From the NCBI GenBank assembly GCA_963682175.1, contig OY821787.1, forward strand, positions 16,904,501 through 16,968,500: a stretch of DNA of 64,000 nucleotides, given 5' to 3'. The notes under the pieces are model-generated. The model was not told the origin of the DNA. It made no database searches and was given only the letters and a program-made list of their open reading frames with translations. This document shows positions 32,879 through 45,815 of this stretch, piece by piece. The stretch comes from Triglochin maritima. Its lineage: Eukaryota > Streptophyta > Magnoliopsida > Alismatales > Juncaginaceae. The position numbers and the translations under genes were made by a program. How positions within the stretch are numbered: position 1 is the first letter of the stretch; every line of letters begins with the position of its first letter.

Positions 32879-33413
32879 ATCTCCCCTTTTTTGATGATGA
32901 CAAATCTATATCTTAATAGTTGAGATTCAATTAAAGTTCTCCCCTTTTCTATAAGATTGCCCCCTTCATATATGCAAACTATGCATGTATAAGATACTCC
33001 CCCTAACAATATGCATAGTATGAGTAAATTGAATCTCAATCCTTATCATTCTCCCTCTTTGACATCAATCAAATGCAAACAAGATAAGCATATGACGTAA
33101 AGGTATAGGAATACATAATTCCCCCCTTAATTAGATGATATAACAATATATGCTCCCCCTATCACTAAGGCCTAAGACCAATGATGTATGATATCAATTA
33201 AGCATGAAATATCCCTAGATTAGAACCAAATGCTAGAATAGTCAAAATCGAGAGGATTGAAAATATTACCCAAGTTTTGATCCTTGATTTTGTATTGGTT
33301 CCAATCTACTTTCGATAGCGACGACGGATTTATAAATTTGATACAAATGATTTCCTTGAAGCTTGGAATCGATCTTTTATGGCATGAGCCGATCGCTATC
33401 TATTCTTCTTCTT

Positions 33414-34896
33414 CTAAGTACCTACAAGTGAAGATTTTGGTACCCAAACAACCTTGGGTCCTTTGTCATTAATTTTTGGTACCCAAACCATTTTAGTCTT
33501 AGGTGCCCAAACACTTGAGGAACTCTTATTCACAAAGAAATGCCTTCCATTGATAGTAGTGTGAATAACATGGTTTTTGTAGTTGTTAACATAATAGCCT
33601 ACACCATGCTTATCCAAAGATTGTCTTTGACTACCAATAAACCTATCAAGCATTTCTTTACCCTTAGTAAATCTTTCAAGATCCTTTTGTAATTGAACAT
33701 TCTTAGCAATTAGATCTTGAATATCATGACTACGTGAATGTTTTGCATTTAGAGTTGCAATTTCATCAATCAATTGAGTGTTCTCTAATGCAATTTTATC
33801 ATGACTAGCAAGCAATTCATTCTTCCCATTCATGATAGATTCAATTTGAGATTGTAGCTCATTAATTTTCTTTCTTGCTAGTTTATTCTTTTGACAAATT
33901 TTCTCAAAATTTTGAAGCAATTCATTGAATTCACATTGAAGTTCATTATAAGCATTCAAATTATTTGAATCAATTGAATCACGACTAGAGCAAGAAGATA
34001 CCTCACTATCATCATCTTCTATTGCCATGAAGCACATCGAGGCGAATTCGCCTTCAATCGATGAAGATGATGAAGTGTCCCAAGTTGCTTTGAGAGCTTT
34101 CTTCTTCTCTTTTCTCTTACTTTTCTTCTTCTCTTTTCTCCTTTCATTATCTTCTTTGATAAACTCCTTGAATTGTTGTGTCGCCAATTGTTCTTCAATG
34201 TCACTATCTCCTTTGATCGAATTGGCGACGACGTGTAGCACCAAGGATTTATTGGCTCCCTTCTCCTTGCGGTCTTTCATTTGTATCTCAAATGTCACGA
34301 GACTACCTATTAACTCCTCGACCGACAATTTGGTGAGATCTTGTGCTTCTTTGATGGTGGTCGTCTTCACCTCCCAATTGTCGGAGAGTGACCCGAGAAT
34401 CTTTCGAGTCATTTCTCCCTTTCTAAAATCTTTTTCAAGCCCTTTAAGAGAATTAATGTACTTGGTGAAGCGAGTATGCATCTCACTTATGTTCTCACTA
34501 GATTGCATACGAAATAATTCATATTTATGCATGACCAAATTAATCTTAGTTTCTTTCAATCTAGTTGAACCCTCATGATGCATTTCTAACGTATGTCAAA
34601 TGTCATAAGCACTTTCACAACATCTTACCCTATTGTATTCCCCTTCATTTAACCCACAATACAAGATGTTCAGAATGCGGGAATTCATTTCCGCTTCCTT
34701 ATTTGGGTTTTGCAAAGGATACAATTTCATCATCATTAGGAGGTGTGTATTGGTTTAAGATGAATGACCAAAATTTTAAGTCATTGGATTGCAAATAAAT
34801 TCTCATTCTTTTCTTCCAATAGTCATAGTTTAACCCATTAAACAAAGGTGGCTTAGTTGTAGATAATCCTTCACAATGATTAGAAGTAAATGTCAT
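33414..34896 (-). pseudogene. gag: Copia gag, right copy (nearly intact)
   Basis: The N-terminus (MTFTSNHCEGLSTTKPPLFN, from 34896) ends in a stop at 34699. After about 115 bp with stops, the frame is open for 389 codons from Met at 34583 to 33414. The UBN2-type gag domain covers roughly the first 110 codons of the long frame (MHKYELFRMQSSENISEMHT, LTKLSVEELIGSLVTFEIQM). A Lys/Arg/Glu-rich segment follows (RRKEKKKSKRKEKKKALKAT), then an acidic Ser-rich part, a predicted coiled coil (FNELLQNFEKICQKNKLARK) and a repeated WVPK tail. The CCHC knuckle expected near the basic segment is absent. No protease or later domain follows. Confidence 0.85.
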
Positions 34897-34935
34897 GCTA
34901 AATTACGATTAAGTAAATGAAATTAGCAACCTAAA

Positions 34936-34947
34936 GCTCTGATACCA
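34936..34947 (-). other. Primer binding site, initiator Met tRNA type
   Basis: The minus strand reads TGGTATCAGAGC, two bases after the LTR end. The matching site of the left unit (31336-31347) reads TGATATCAGAGC, one base changed. Confidence 0.92.
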
Positions 34948-34949
34948 AT

Positions 34950-36460
34950 TGTTAAGATCTATGACCCTCTAATCGCTAGATAAATGTGGAATTAAAATTA
35001 CTAAACAAAGGATTAAGAGCTAAGACGTGCAAACCACAAAATCGACGACACCAGAGTTTAGAGAGGTTCGGCACCCACACCCGGGTCCTAGTCCTCCTTG
35101 CAAGCCTCACTCGATCACCCGAGCCTTGCTTACGGTTCCACTAACTAATCTCCATTTCGGGCCGAGATCAACGTCGTTTACAACTCCGAGCCTCGCGAAC
35201 AATCCTCGCCTCGCTCGTGTCTCCTCTCACAATCCGAGAGGGAGCTTCCTCGAAGCTTTACAACTTGGTGATTCTTTGAATATGAAGATGAAATCACAAT
35301 CTAACACTCTATACTTGAGCACACTTGGATATGGATATAGAATTGGATAAGCAAGTGGTGAAGTTTAAGCTTGAGTGTTGAAGAATAAACTTTGAAGGTT
35401 TTGGAATTGAGAGCACAAAGATAGTTGATGAATAGAGGGTGATGAAGGTCAGTTTGTGTCTCTAGAGTGGTGTTTATATAGGCTTCAAAGCTTAGAGATC
35501 CGTTGCAGAGTTGGTGGGGAAATGGACTAATGAGAATGCAAGATGTGACTTAAGTTCGGGCAGAAAGTGAGGCACATTCGGTCGACCGTTATCTAAACGG
35601 TAGTCCGAAGAATTGGTTTGAATTAAGAACTCGGTTGATCGATTATGTATCTGATCACCGTTCACCAACCTTCAGTATCTTTTATCAATTTATCCCTAAT
35701 TAAGTTCGGTTAACCGAATTCCATTCGGTTCACCTTTACAAGGTGGACAGTAGGATTGGGTAAGCTCTCATCTACTCAAGTTTGGTTGACCATGTACACT
35801 TCGGTATACCGAAGTTAGCGTGGGTTTTGCGCTGACGGTTATAGCTTTTGGGTACAACGGTCAAGTGTCACGTGTCAATAGCCATTGTGAACCTAAAGCC
35901 AAGATGGACTCGGTTGACCGATAGGTATTCGGTCGTCCGAAATGGGTCAAGTCAATTGGGCTCTAAGGACTCGATTCGAATGCGACCGTTGGATCAAAGT
36001 CCAAAACCGATCCAGGGCTATTCGGTTGACCGAAGGTGGTTCGGTCTTCCGTTGGGGCAATTTCAGAGAACACCTAAGTTTTACTGGTGGGAAGTATTTG
36101 GGTATCCGAAAGGTGTTCGGTAGACCGAACTAAACATAATTCGGTTGACCGAATGTAGTTTGGTTTACCGTTGAGGGACGACACAAAATCCTAGTGCTCA
36201 ATGTTACATTCAACCTTATGGACTCAATAAATACAAAATTACATGTCTTGGTCCAAAGTTTTGATTACAAGTCTTGAGTCTTGATGTCTTTGTCCCAATG
36301 CTCATTTCCTTGATTGTCTTGATCAACCTATTAAGATGTTTACAAGTATGTAAGCAATTCATGTAATCATGTTTGATCACTTTGATTGACTAGGTTGATT
36401 GATTAAGTTTAGTTTAATTAAACATCAAAAATAATATAGATTAAGGCCGAAAAACCAACA
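34950..36460 (-). repeat. Copia LTR, 5' copy
   Basis: 1,511 bp. The sense strand starts TGTTGGTTTTTCGGCC and ends GATCTTAACA. U3 (about 35570-36180) carries repeated TTCGGTTGACCGAA-like motifs. It is bounded inside by a PBS for initiator Met tRNA. Confidence 0.9.
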
Positions 36461-37219
36461 ATACTAAGATTAGGAAAACAAAACTAAGCAAAACATACAA
36501 GCATTCAAAAAGAGACAACATTAAAACAAAACTAGGAAGAATTATTTTATTTACATGACTCACATTAAAAGTAGCATTCTTCTCCACTTGAGTTTTTCTC
36601 CAAGGCTTACTCCAAGTACGGAGAATGGTCACCAAGCAATGCTTAGATTTCAAAGGTGGAAGAAGAGTTCTATTTATAGGCATGAAAAAGGAAACTGGGG
36701 ACAATCCCTCGATGTGGGACTAATGAAACATTCTCATAATAGACATAAACACATAACCCACATCCATGTGAAACTGGGTCGGATTCTGAGAAGAATAGAC
36801 CGCTAATTGGCGGTCTTGGGCCGCCAATTGGTAGTCACTTTTTGTCGGATAAGACCCATTGTTGGATATCTTCTCCCGTGCTTCAATTCTTCACATGTAG
36901 TGCACTTGGATCGATTATTGGAGTCTGGGACCAAATCTAATTGTCAAAATACTCCTCATGGTGGTGCGAAGTTTCTCGGTTTTCTATTTGGTCCCTTCGG
37001 GTTTACATCCAGGTCCTTCCCTCTTGCAGATGGGTCCTTGTGTATGACCGAGAGGTTCATTTAAGTCATTTCTTCTTACGTTTCAGTCCTTCTTATATTC
37101 CATTTCTCTTCTTCATTACCTAATATCTGAAATATAACAACAAACACTCGAGCATCACAATATTGGAGTAAAGGTAAGGATATATAGCATGAATATGATG
37201 CATGTTATGCTACTAATCA
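36461..37219 (-). mobile_element. Partial gypsy LTR, minus orientation
   Basis: This LTR starts (sense) at 37219 with TGATTAGTAGCATAACATGC and runs to 36461, where copia begins. The R/U5 end is missing. The TATA box is at about 36668-36677 and the paired CCGCCAATTGG palindromes at about 36798-36835. The PPT next to it (37220-37235) shows it is the 3' LTR of the minus-strand interior to its right. Confidence 0.85.
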
Positions 37220-37353
37220 AATACCCCCGCACTTAACTTTTGCTAGTCCCGAGCAAAAAATGAAAGAGAAAAAATGAAAGAAAGGAAAAACATACGAAAA
37301 ACAGGAAAATCCTAACTCACTTTCATAGGAATCATGGTTGCACTTAGCACGTG

Positions 37354-38729
37354 TGTTTAATCGTTTAAACTGCCGTAAATGCACGGTGTCGGTGAAGACG
37401 TGGCAAATACGGGTCGATCCACGGGGAGGAGAGACCACTCTTGTTTTTCAGAAATCAAGTGGCAACAAGAAGGGAGAAGGGTTTGTCTAAGCTAATCTAG
37501 GCTACACTAAACTACTAAGAAGAGAAATGCAATGGAAAGCGATTAACGATTACTTCGAACTAAACAAAAGAAACTTAACACTATGCTGGAATCAGTAAGA
37601 GAGAGACCCCTTAGGGGGTGGAGTGAGTACACATACACAATAAGAAGGTAAGAATGTCTTCCTATGGGTACAAGTTGAGGTAGTGTTTTCATGTATGGGA
37701 GGTGTCTACTTATCATGACAAAACCCATCAATTCAATCACTAACCTATTTGATTAACATTCATAAACACAAACTGGTCTTTTAAGAAACTAAACAAGCAT
37801 GGGAGGTGTCTTAAGATTTGTGGCAAAACCTATCTAGTGAAGTATTATATTCTAACAAGCAAGCATACTTTCATATTAATCAATACATTTCAAAATAAAA
37901 CATTCTTCCATTCTTAATTGCATATATAAGTATCATCTCCACCCCCCAAAGGGGATTGGTTTTACTCACTAAACATTAAACTAACTATTACACTAAGATA
38001 AGAAAACATATTAACTAAGCTAGATTTAATAAAAGACGATTAAGCTAAGCATGCAAGAACTATAAAAGAAACACCAAACAAAGAAAACTTTATTGATTTC
38101 AGACTCACAATACCAGTAGCATCTCCCCACTTGAGTTTCTTGCTCCAAGGCTTTCACTTCAAGTAGAGAGAATGACCACTAAGCATGGAGTGATTAAAAT
38201 AGAAGGTGAAGAGTTCTATTTATAGCCATAGAAAAAGGTAATCCGGGACAATCTCCCGGTATGGGACTAAACAAATACCGAAAATAGACTAAATACGATC
38301 TAATACACAACCCACATAAATCTTAGCGGATCCGGAGCAACCCGGACCGCCAATTGGCGGTCTACAAGGTCCGGATCGGTCTGGGATTTCTTCTGGGCTT
38401 TCCTGAAAGACTTTGTTTGTCTTTGAGCATCTACTCGGCTTGCTGGAGCTCCGACCCGAATAGAATTGCCAAAATACTCCCCATGATGGTGTGAAGTATT
38501 TTTGTTTGCTCATTGGTCCTTCGATCTTACATTCAGGTCATTCGATCTTGCATCTTAGTCCTTGAATCTCTCAACTCAGTCCTTTTTCATGCTTTTAGGT
38601 CCTTTTATGCCTCTTCTCTTAACACCTATTTATTTCTGAAATTCAAACATAAAACTCGTCACGTAGCATTGTTTAGGTGAAAGAAAATGGATATAAGATA
38701 CAAATATAAGCATGAAATGCTGTCAATCA
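37354..38729 (-). mobile_element. Solo LTR, gypsy, perfect ACGTG target duplication
   Basis: A 1,376-bp LTR from TGTTTAATCG to GTCAATCA, with ACGTG at 37349-37353 and 38730-38734. The empty site CTTAGCACGTGCAACAAG is seen in reverse at about 45700 and 59775 in related elements. The TATA box is at about 38213-38222. It carries a perfect 18-bp palindrome (38345-38362) in U3. Confidence 0.95.
38345..38362. promoter_or_regulatory. Perfect 18-bp palindrome in gypsy U3
   Basis: GACCGCCAATTGGCGGTC is identical to its reverse complement and lies about 123 bp upstream of the TATA box. Degenerate or partial versions occupy the same place in every other gypsy LTR of the window. Confidence 0.8.
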
Positions 38730-40180
38730 ACGTGCAACAAGCCGTTAAACCCTTTTGTCCCAAGGAGGAGGAGTGTTGTCTCCTGAGGGTTTTCAGTGGA
38801 TATACCCATAAAATCCGAACATTTATGCAATGTTCAACATAGCAACTCGACTCGATGGACCTATTTTTGTCGATCATTGGACACGGTAATCCTACGGGGT
38901 GACTCTTTATATATATCCAGTCCACACACCTAGCCTAATGAATCATTCATGCAAGTTAATTAAGGACATAAGTGAAAGACAAAGGCAACCTTAACATCCT
39001 CAAGTAATACATTGTGTAAAGTCCATTAAGTTTCTTACTTGTATTACCCACCTTTTTTTCTTTTTTACTTTTTTTATTTTTTTATTTTTTACTAGTTGGT
39101 GGGTAATTCTCTCAGGGTTAGGTTTCATGCATCATTACCTAAGAGGAATTACACTATCACGTACACCTTCCCCCACATCTCCACATAGTGCTATCCCCAC
39201 CACCCGTGTAACGGGAGTTCGCTTGGTGCATCCCAAGTTAGATGACTCGAAAGCACCAGACACTAAGTCCCCTCGGACCTAATTTCGTGAGTGATAGGAG
39301 CTATGAGAGAAGAGAAAACACCTTCTCACTTATTTCTTATCTACACATGAACCAAAAGCCTTACACCTAAGGTTTCACAATAGGAGTTTAAGGGTCCCTA
39401 ACTATGACCAACTTTTTTATACTAATAGACATAAATTATTTGACTCACTAGGTTCAGGGTGGACTTCTTTGTTTATTGAGTACTGAAACCCTATGATTAC
39501 TCTCCCCTGAAGGAAAATCGGGGTGCATCATTATGACTAGATAAGACCTAAAGTTGGTGTACTAGATATCCTAATGCATCATGTTCAAGTCAATTTTGGG
39601 AGCTTCTTTTTTACTTTAACTCTCAACAGTTTTGCACATGCTAAACACACGTAAAACCCACAAAAGATTTTTCTTTCCCAAACACATGAAGATTTTGAAA
39701 GAAATGTGAAACATTTAAAGCACTAGACAAGCAAAAGAAGACAAGTCACCCAAGGATCATGGCAAGTAGATATGTCTATATTAAATGTAGCACACTAACA
39801 TGATCCTAACAACGCAAACAAAAGAAAACAAAACAAAAGGAGAAAGACTTGACTATGTACACACGTAAAATACCCCCCCCCACCTACTTCATGCATTGTC
39901 CTCAATGAATGTTACCATGATACTACATGGATTTATGCATGAAAAAAGAAAAGATCTCACCAACGTGAAGCGCAAAGGGAAGTTCATGGTTATGTTGATC
40001 GTCATAGACCCGAAAGACTCTCAAAACCTATGAAATATTAAAGAAGGGAGACAAATACGTGAAACAAAGGGGGCCCAAATACACAGGGGTTTGAGCCCAT
40101 AACAAGTTGTGCTCACTCTTGGAGTCTTCTTCTTTTTTTATTCTATTTTTAGAACTATGTACAAAAATGGGCTCTCATCT

Positions 40181-42385
40181 TCATTCGTCAAGGGACATTA
40201 AATGGGAACCCCCATCTCTCAAGCCAGAAATGCATTTGCATGGGCTCACAACATCACAAAGAGGAGAATTGTTGAGAGGTTTATGAACCAAGGATGATGG
40301 TTCATGCCTCTCAAATCTAGGGTTTGTGAAAGGAAAAGGAAATAAATATGTTTCCATTCCACGACAAAGGTGAGGGTCATCAATATATACCCTCCAACTA
40401 ACATTTGGGTGCACTGGGATCATTTCATCCACACAAAGTGACACCCTGGACTTATTACGTAGATGGCAAAGTCCAGAAACAAAATTGCATGACCCCCTGA
40501 CACCCTTATAAGCATTGTGGTCGTTTGATGCCTCTTGTAAATGAGAAAGAGTGGACGCATTAATGAGAGGTGAATTGTTGTCAGGTTATTTGAAGTTTAG
40601 GGTATAGTGTGGTTGATTGTTAACCCACATTGGGTCCTCAACAGATACAGAGTGAAGAGCAGGTGTCCCCGAGGCCACAAAAATGGTATCTTGTGGCTCA
40701 AGAGCCACATGATCCAAAGGTTGTGGCTCAAAGGCCACATGATCACAAGATAAGGCAACTTCTTGTGTTGACCCAGTTGAAACATCTTGACCACCTGCAG
40801 GATCTCCATTGAACAACTCTATGAAGTACTTGAAGGTGCCTTCGACTTCAATCTCACCATGCTCTGGATAAGGTTGACCTCAACAGGGTCATCGAAGGCA
40901 CTTGGCTTCTTCCTGACGGTGAAGATGTTTAAATCAGCGCACTGACTACCATATGTCACATGCATCAGACCATTACGACAATTGTTCAAGGCATTGGAAA
41001 TCACTAGAAATGGTCTCCCAAAAATAATACGAATTTATTTGCTCAGTATTCAAAACAAAGAAATTGTCTGGATAAATGAACTCACCGACTTTGATCAGAA
41101 CATCTTCCACCATGGCCCTCAGTTTTTTCATTGACCTATCAACCACTTGAAGAGTGGTATTTGTTTTTTTGAGGTCTCCAAGACCGAGTGGACATAGACC
41201 AAATACGATAGAAGATTGACAAATGCACCCAGGTCCAATAAAGCTCCATGTATTTACACCTCACCAATCACACAAGAAATAGTAGGGCAACCAGGGTCCT
41301 TGTATTTGACTTGCGTGGGTTGTGCCAACGATGTACTCACATTAGCGGCAAGAAAATCATTCTTGGGAACATTGGTTCACATTAGTGGCATTTGCTGAAT
41401 TACCTCCAACAAAGGAAGATTATCCTTAACTTGCGAAAATATGTCAACCATCTTGTCATGCTGATCTAATGTTTTCTTTTTAAGGCACTTAGGGAATGAC
41501 GCCTTCAGGGCATATGGGTTTTTGATGGAGCCTCTGCATTCAGTTCCGTGGAAACATGAGTGGGGACATCAGAATTAGATTCCTTCGACACATAATGAGA
41601 TAATCGGACCTCAGTGGTCGACCCTATTGTCAAAATAAACGTAGAAGGAACCTTAGGTTCTAGCTCCCTCTTGGAAGTATTTATTGAGGGAAACTCAGTA
41701 TCCGCCTCCCTCATAGATGTAGGTATCACCGCAGGTCTGGTGACAACAAGAGATGGTGATTACAATGAACGCGACCCAATTTGGTTGTCCACCTCCTTAC
41801 CGAACTTCAAAGAATGAATAACATTAACATGATGGGTCGATGCCGAGGTAGCTTGAGGTACTAGTGGGCTTCCTTGAGATTGGGTACCATGGGGATTCAT
41901 CTTGGGTTGACTTGGGAATTTACCCTTCTCACGTACATGGAGCTGCTGTGCCAACTGGCTAACTTGTTCTTCCAATGCTTTGAATGTGGAGTTATTGGCT
42001 GCAAGCATGGTTTGCAAACTCTGCATGAATGTGTGATGTTCAAAAGTGGAGTCCGTTGGGTCAACCCGGTAAGGTAGAGTCTGACTGGAATAACTTGATG
42101 GTGATGCCTAAGTAGGTTGGTGAGTATGGGGCTGAGACCTTTGATGTGGGGGTTGGTAGGTCACCGATGGTCGTGCAGGTGATAAGGTGGAGGTTGAGCA
42201 TACGAGCTCTGACCATTGCCCCCATTAGGCCTCCATGAGAAGTTAGGGTGGTTTTGCAATCTCGGGGTGTAGGAGTGACTGTAAGGGTCGTTAGGGGGCC
42301 ATTGTTGATATAGCGCATTTGCATGCTCAGTATCGCTTGGAGTGTAAGCACACTCCAAATCTGTATGTCTCGTAAGGCCACACCT
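40181..42385 (-). pseudogene. gag: Gypsy gag-protease remnant, minus arm
   Basis: From right to left: a complete knuckle (CSRCGLTRHTDLEC, near 42340-42385); a DPYSHSYTPRLQNHPNFSW block; VSQLAQQLHVREKGKFPSQP near 41930; the KEVDNQIG block; a protease remnant (LLDLGAFVNLL near 41240); the NCRNGLMHVTYGSQCADLNI block (40920-40990); and a C-terminal block with VHPNVSWRVYIDDPHL (about 40375-40435). Many frameshifts and stops. No reverse transcriptase follows the protease. Confidence 0.8.
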
Positions 42386-42405
42386 ACTACAAGCGGGAGT
42401 AGCGA

Positions 42406-45400
42406 CCTACTTAAAATTTTTGGAAGTGCAAGTCAACCAATTGGCTCATCATGTCCAGGAATGTGAGAATGGTTAATTCCCAAGTCAACCCGAGGTGAAT
42501 CCTTGGGATACCCGATCTCAAGGAAGGTCACTAGTGACTCGAGCTACCTCTAAACCGACCCATCTTGTTAATGTGGTACATAATTTGAGGTCCGGTAAGG
42601 AGGTGGACAACCAAATTGGGTTGTCTTCCTTGCAATAACCATCTTTTGGTGTCACTAGACCTGCTGTGATACCTACACCAATGAGGAAGCTGGATCCCGA
42701 GGTTCCCTCAATGAGTACTTCCAGGAAGGAGCTTGATCCTGAGGTTTCTTCTACTTTTCTTTCGATAATGGGGCCGCTTCCTGAGGTTCCCTTGTCTCAT
42801 CATGTGTCGAAGGAATCAGAGTCTGAGATTCCTTCGCAAGACCTTTATGTCCCGAATGTGCCTTTCCCTGTGCACCTTAAAAAGAAAACTTTGGATCAAC
42901 ATGATAAGATGCTTGAGACCTTTCGGCAAGTTAATGTGAACATTCCATTGTTGGAGGTGATTTAACAGATGCCATCTTATTTCAAGGTTCTCAAGGATTT
43001 ATGCACCAAAAAGAGGAAACTCATGTTCCCAAGAAAGCTTTTCTTGCGTCAAACGTGAGTTCATTGTTGGCACAACCCATGCAAGTCAAATACAAGGACC
43101 CCGGTTGTACTACTATTTATTGTGTGATTGGTGATGTATCAATACATCGAGCTTTATTAGACTTAGGCGCATCTGTGAATCTTTTGCCGTATTCTGTCTA
43201 TGTCTACCTTGGTCTTGGAGACCTCAAACAAACAAAAAGGACTCTTCAGCTGGCTGATATGTCAATGAAGAAATCGAGAGGAATGGTGGAAGATGTTCTT
43301 ATCAAAGTGGGTGAGTTCATTTATCCAGTCGATTTCTTTTTCTTCGATATTGAACATGTGCCCAACCCACTTGGATAAATTCCTGTTATTTTGGGGCGAC
43401 CATTTCTAGCAACTTCCAATGCCTTGATCAATTGTCGTAATGGTCTGATGTGCTTGACATATGGTAGTTAGTGCGCTGATTTCAACATCTTCACCAACGA
43501 GAGGAAGCAACGTGCGTTTGATGACCCTATTGAGGTCAATCTTATCCACGCCACGGATGAGAAAGAAGTTGAAGGCACCTTTAAGTATTTTATATAGTTG
43601 TTTGATTGATATCCTGAAGGTTGTAAAGATGTTTCAATTAGGTTGGCATAAGAAGGTGCCTTATCTTGTGACCATGTGGCCTTTGAGGCACATCTTTTCG
43701 ATCATGTGGCTCTTGAGCCACAAGATACATTTTTATGGTTTCTGGGCCACCCCCTCTTAACTTTGTATCTGGTAAGGACCCAATGTGGGTTAAGAATCAA
43801 CCACCTAATACCCTACACTTCAAACAACCAGACGGAGATTCACCTCTCACTCATGCCTCCTATCTTGCTCATTCTCAAGAGGCATCAAACGACCATAATG
43901 CTTATAAGGGTGTCAGGTGGTCAAGCAATTCTATTTCTGGACTTCGCCATCTTGGTATATATTGAAATGATCCCTGTACAGGTTGTCACTTTGTGTGGAT
44001 GAAATGTTCCCTATGCACCCAAATGTCAGTTGGAGGGTATATATTGATGACCCTCAGCTTTGCGCGGAATGAAAACATATTTGTTTCCATTTCCTTTCAC
44101 AGACCCTAGTTATGAGAGGCATGAACCATCATCCTTGGTTCATAAACCTCTCAACAATTCTCCTGTTTCTCATGTTGCGAGCCCATGCAAGTGTATTTCT
44201 GGCTCGAGAGATGGTGGGTTCCCATTTGATGTCCCTCGACAAATGAAGATGGGAGCCCATTAATGTACATAGTTCTCCACACATAAAAAAAGAAAAAAAG
44301 ACTCCAATAGTGAGCATAGGTTGTTGTAGGCTCCAACCGTTGTGTATTTGGGGCCCATTTGTTTCACATATTTGTCTTCCTTCTTACGTTTCTCACAGGT
44401 TTGGAGGGGAATTTGAGTTTGTGTCCATCAACATGACCACGAAAATTTCCTTATGCTTCAAAGTTCGGTGAGATCATAACTTTTTCAAGCAAAAATACAT
44501 ATAGTATCATGCTTGTATTCATTGAGGACAATACATGAAGTAAGTGTGCGGGGCTGCTTTACATTTGTATATGTGTGGAGTCAAGTCTTTTTCACTTTGT
44601 TTTTCATTTTCTTTTGTGTGTATTGTTAGGGTCATGTTAGTGTGATGCATTTAATATTGATATATCTGACTGCCATGTTCCCTGGTTGACGTGACTTCTT
44701 TTGCTTGCCAAGTACTTTAAAAGTTTCATTTATTTCAAAATCTTCACGTGTTGGTGAAAGAAAATGTTTCGTGAGTTTGCGTGTGTTCAGCATGTGCAAA
44801 ACTGCCAAGAGGCAAAGTAAAAAAGGAAGCTCCCAAAATTGACTTGAACATGATGCATTAGGATATCTAGTACACCGACTTTCGGTTTTATCTAGTCGTA
44901 AGGATGCACCCCGATTTCCCGTTGGGGGAGAGTAATCATAGGGTTTCACTACTCGATAAACAAAGAAGTCCACCCTGAACCTAGTGAGTAAAATAATTCG
45001 TATTTGTTACTATAAGTAAGTTTGTCGTAGTCAGGGACACTTAACTCCTGTTGTGAAACCTTAAATGTAGGCGTTTTGATTCATGTGTAGATAATAAATA
45101 AGTGAGTAAGGTGTTCTCTCTTCTCGTATGGCTCCTATCACTCGGAAAATTATGTCTGAGGGGACTTAGTGTCTGGTGCTTTTGAGTCATCTAACTTGGG
45201 ATGCACTGACCGAATTCCCGTTACACGAGTGGTAGGGATCGCCCTATGTTGAGATTTAGGGAAGGTGTACGTGATAGTGTAAGTCCTCCTAGGCATTGAT
45301 GCACATAACTCTACCTTGGGAGAATTAAACACCAACTAGTAAAAAAATAAAATGAAAAAAAGAAGAACTAAAAGAAAAAGAAAAAGAAAAAAAATACAAA

Positions 45401-45815
45401 TAAGAACCCTAATGGACTTTACACATTGTATCACTTGAGGATTTTAAGGTTTCTTAGGTTTTTCACTTAAGTCCTGAAATAACTTGCATGAATGGTTCCC
45501 TAGGCTAGGTGTGTGAATTGGATACATATATAGAGTCAGCGTGTAGGATTACCGTATCCAATAATTGACAAAAGTAGGTCCAATGAGTCATGTTGCGATG
45601 TTTAATAATGCATCAATGTTTTCATTTTATGGGTATATCCGTTGAAAATCCTCAGGAGACACCACTCCTACTCCTTTGCGACAAGGAGGTTTAATGACTT
45701 GTTGCACGTGCTAAGTGCAACTGTCAATCCTACGAAAGTTAGTGAGGATTTTCTCATTTTCTCTTTCTTGGTTTTGTTCGGGACCAAAAAAGGCAAGTGT
45801 GGGGTGGGGGGTATT
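42406..45815 (+). mobile_element. Gypsy interior, plus arm of a head-to-head pair
   Basis: It starts inside gag, just after the knuckle region (QVNQLAHHVQECENG near 42430), and runs through protease, C-terminal block and noncoding 3' region to the PPT (45799-45815) and 3' LTR. It is about 85% similar to the minus arm by eye over shared coding blocks. The 5' part of the element is missing at the same point where the minus arm ends. Confidence 0.8.
42420..44260 (+). pseudogene. gag: Gypsy gag-protease remnant, plus arm
   Basis: Blocks in order: RSGKEVDNQIG near 42610; DLYVPNVPFPVHLKKKTLDQ near 42840; FRQVNVNIPLLEVI to 42965; RALLDLGASVNLLPYSVYVY near 43150; VEDVLIKVGEFIYPVDF near 43290; ILGRPFLATSNALINCRNGL near 43390. 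A C-terminal segment with MHPNVSWRVYIDDPQL (about 44010-44060) is followed by RHEPSSLVHKPLNNSP. Stops and frameshifts occur (42963, 43378, 43470 and others). The protease motif is Asp-Leu-Gly. No polymerase follows. Confidence 0.82.

Larger units (their letters stand above)
29321..36460 (-). mobile_element. Copia array LTR-gag-LTR-gag (non-autonomous)
   Basis: In minus orientation: 5' LTR 34950-36460, PBS 34936-34947, gag-only interior 32879-34949, middle LTR 31350-32878, mutated PBS 31336-31347, second gag-only interior 29321-31349. The expected third LTR on the left is absent; the interior stops about 40 bp short of where the PPT would be. The pentamer ATACT occurs at both outer borders (29316-29320 and 36461-36465). 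No pol sequence is present in either interior, which are about 2.07 and 2.03 kb. Confidence 0.88.
37220..42405 (-). mobile_element. Gypsy interior, minus arm of a head-to-head pair
   Basis: It runs from the PPT at 37220 up to the gag zinc knuckle near 42340-42385, where it meets a + strand arm of the same family at about 42405. It contains a conserved noncoding 3' region (37236-40180) and a decayed gag-protease gene (40181-42385), and is split by the solo LTR 37354-38729. The 5' half of gag, leader, PBS and 5' LTR are absent. Confidence 0.8.

Noticed and set aside
34027..34578. 183-codon + strand frame rich in Ser, Leu and Phe
   Set aside because: It is the exact antisense shadow of the copia gag frame at 33414-34583.
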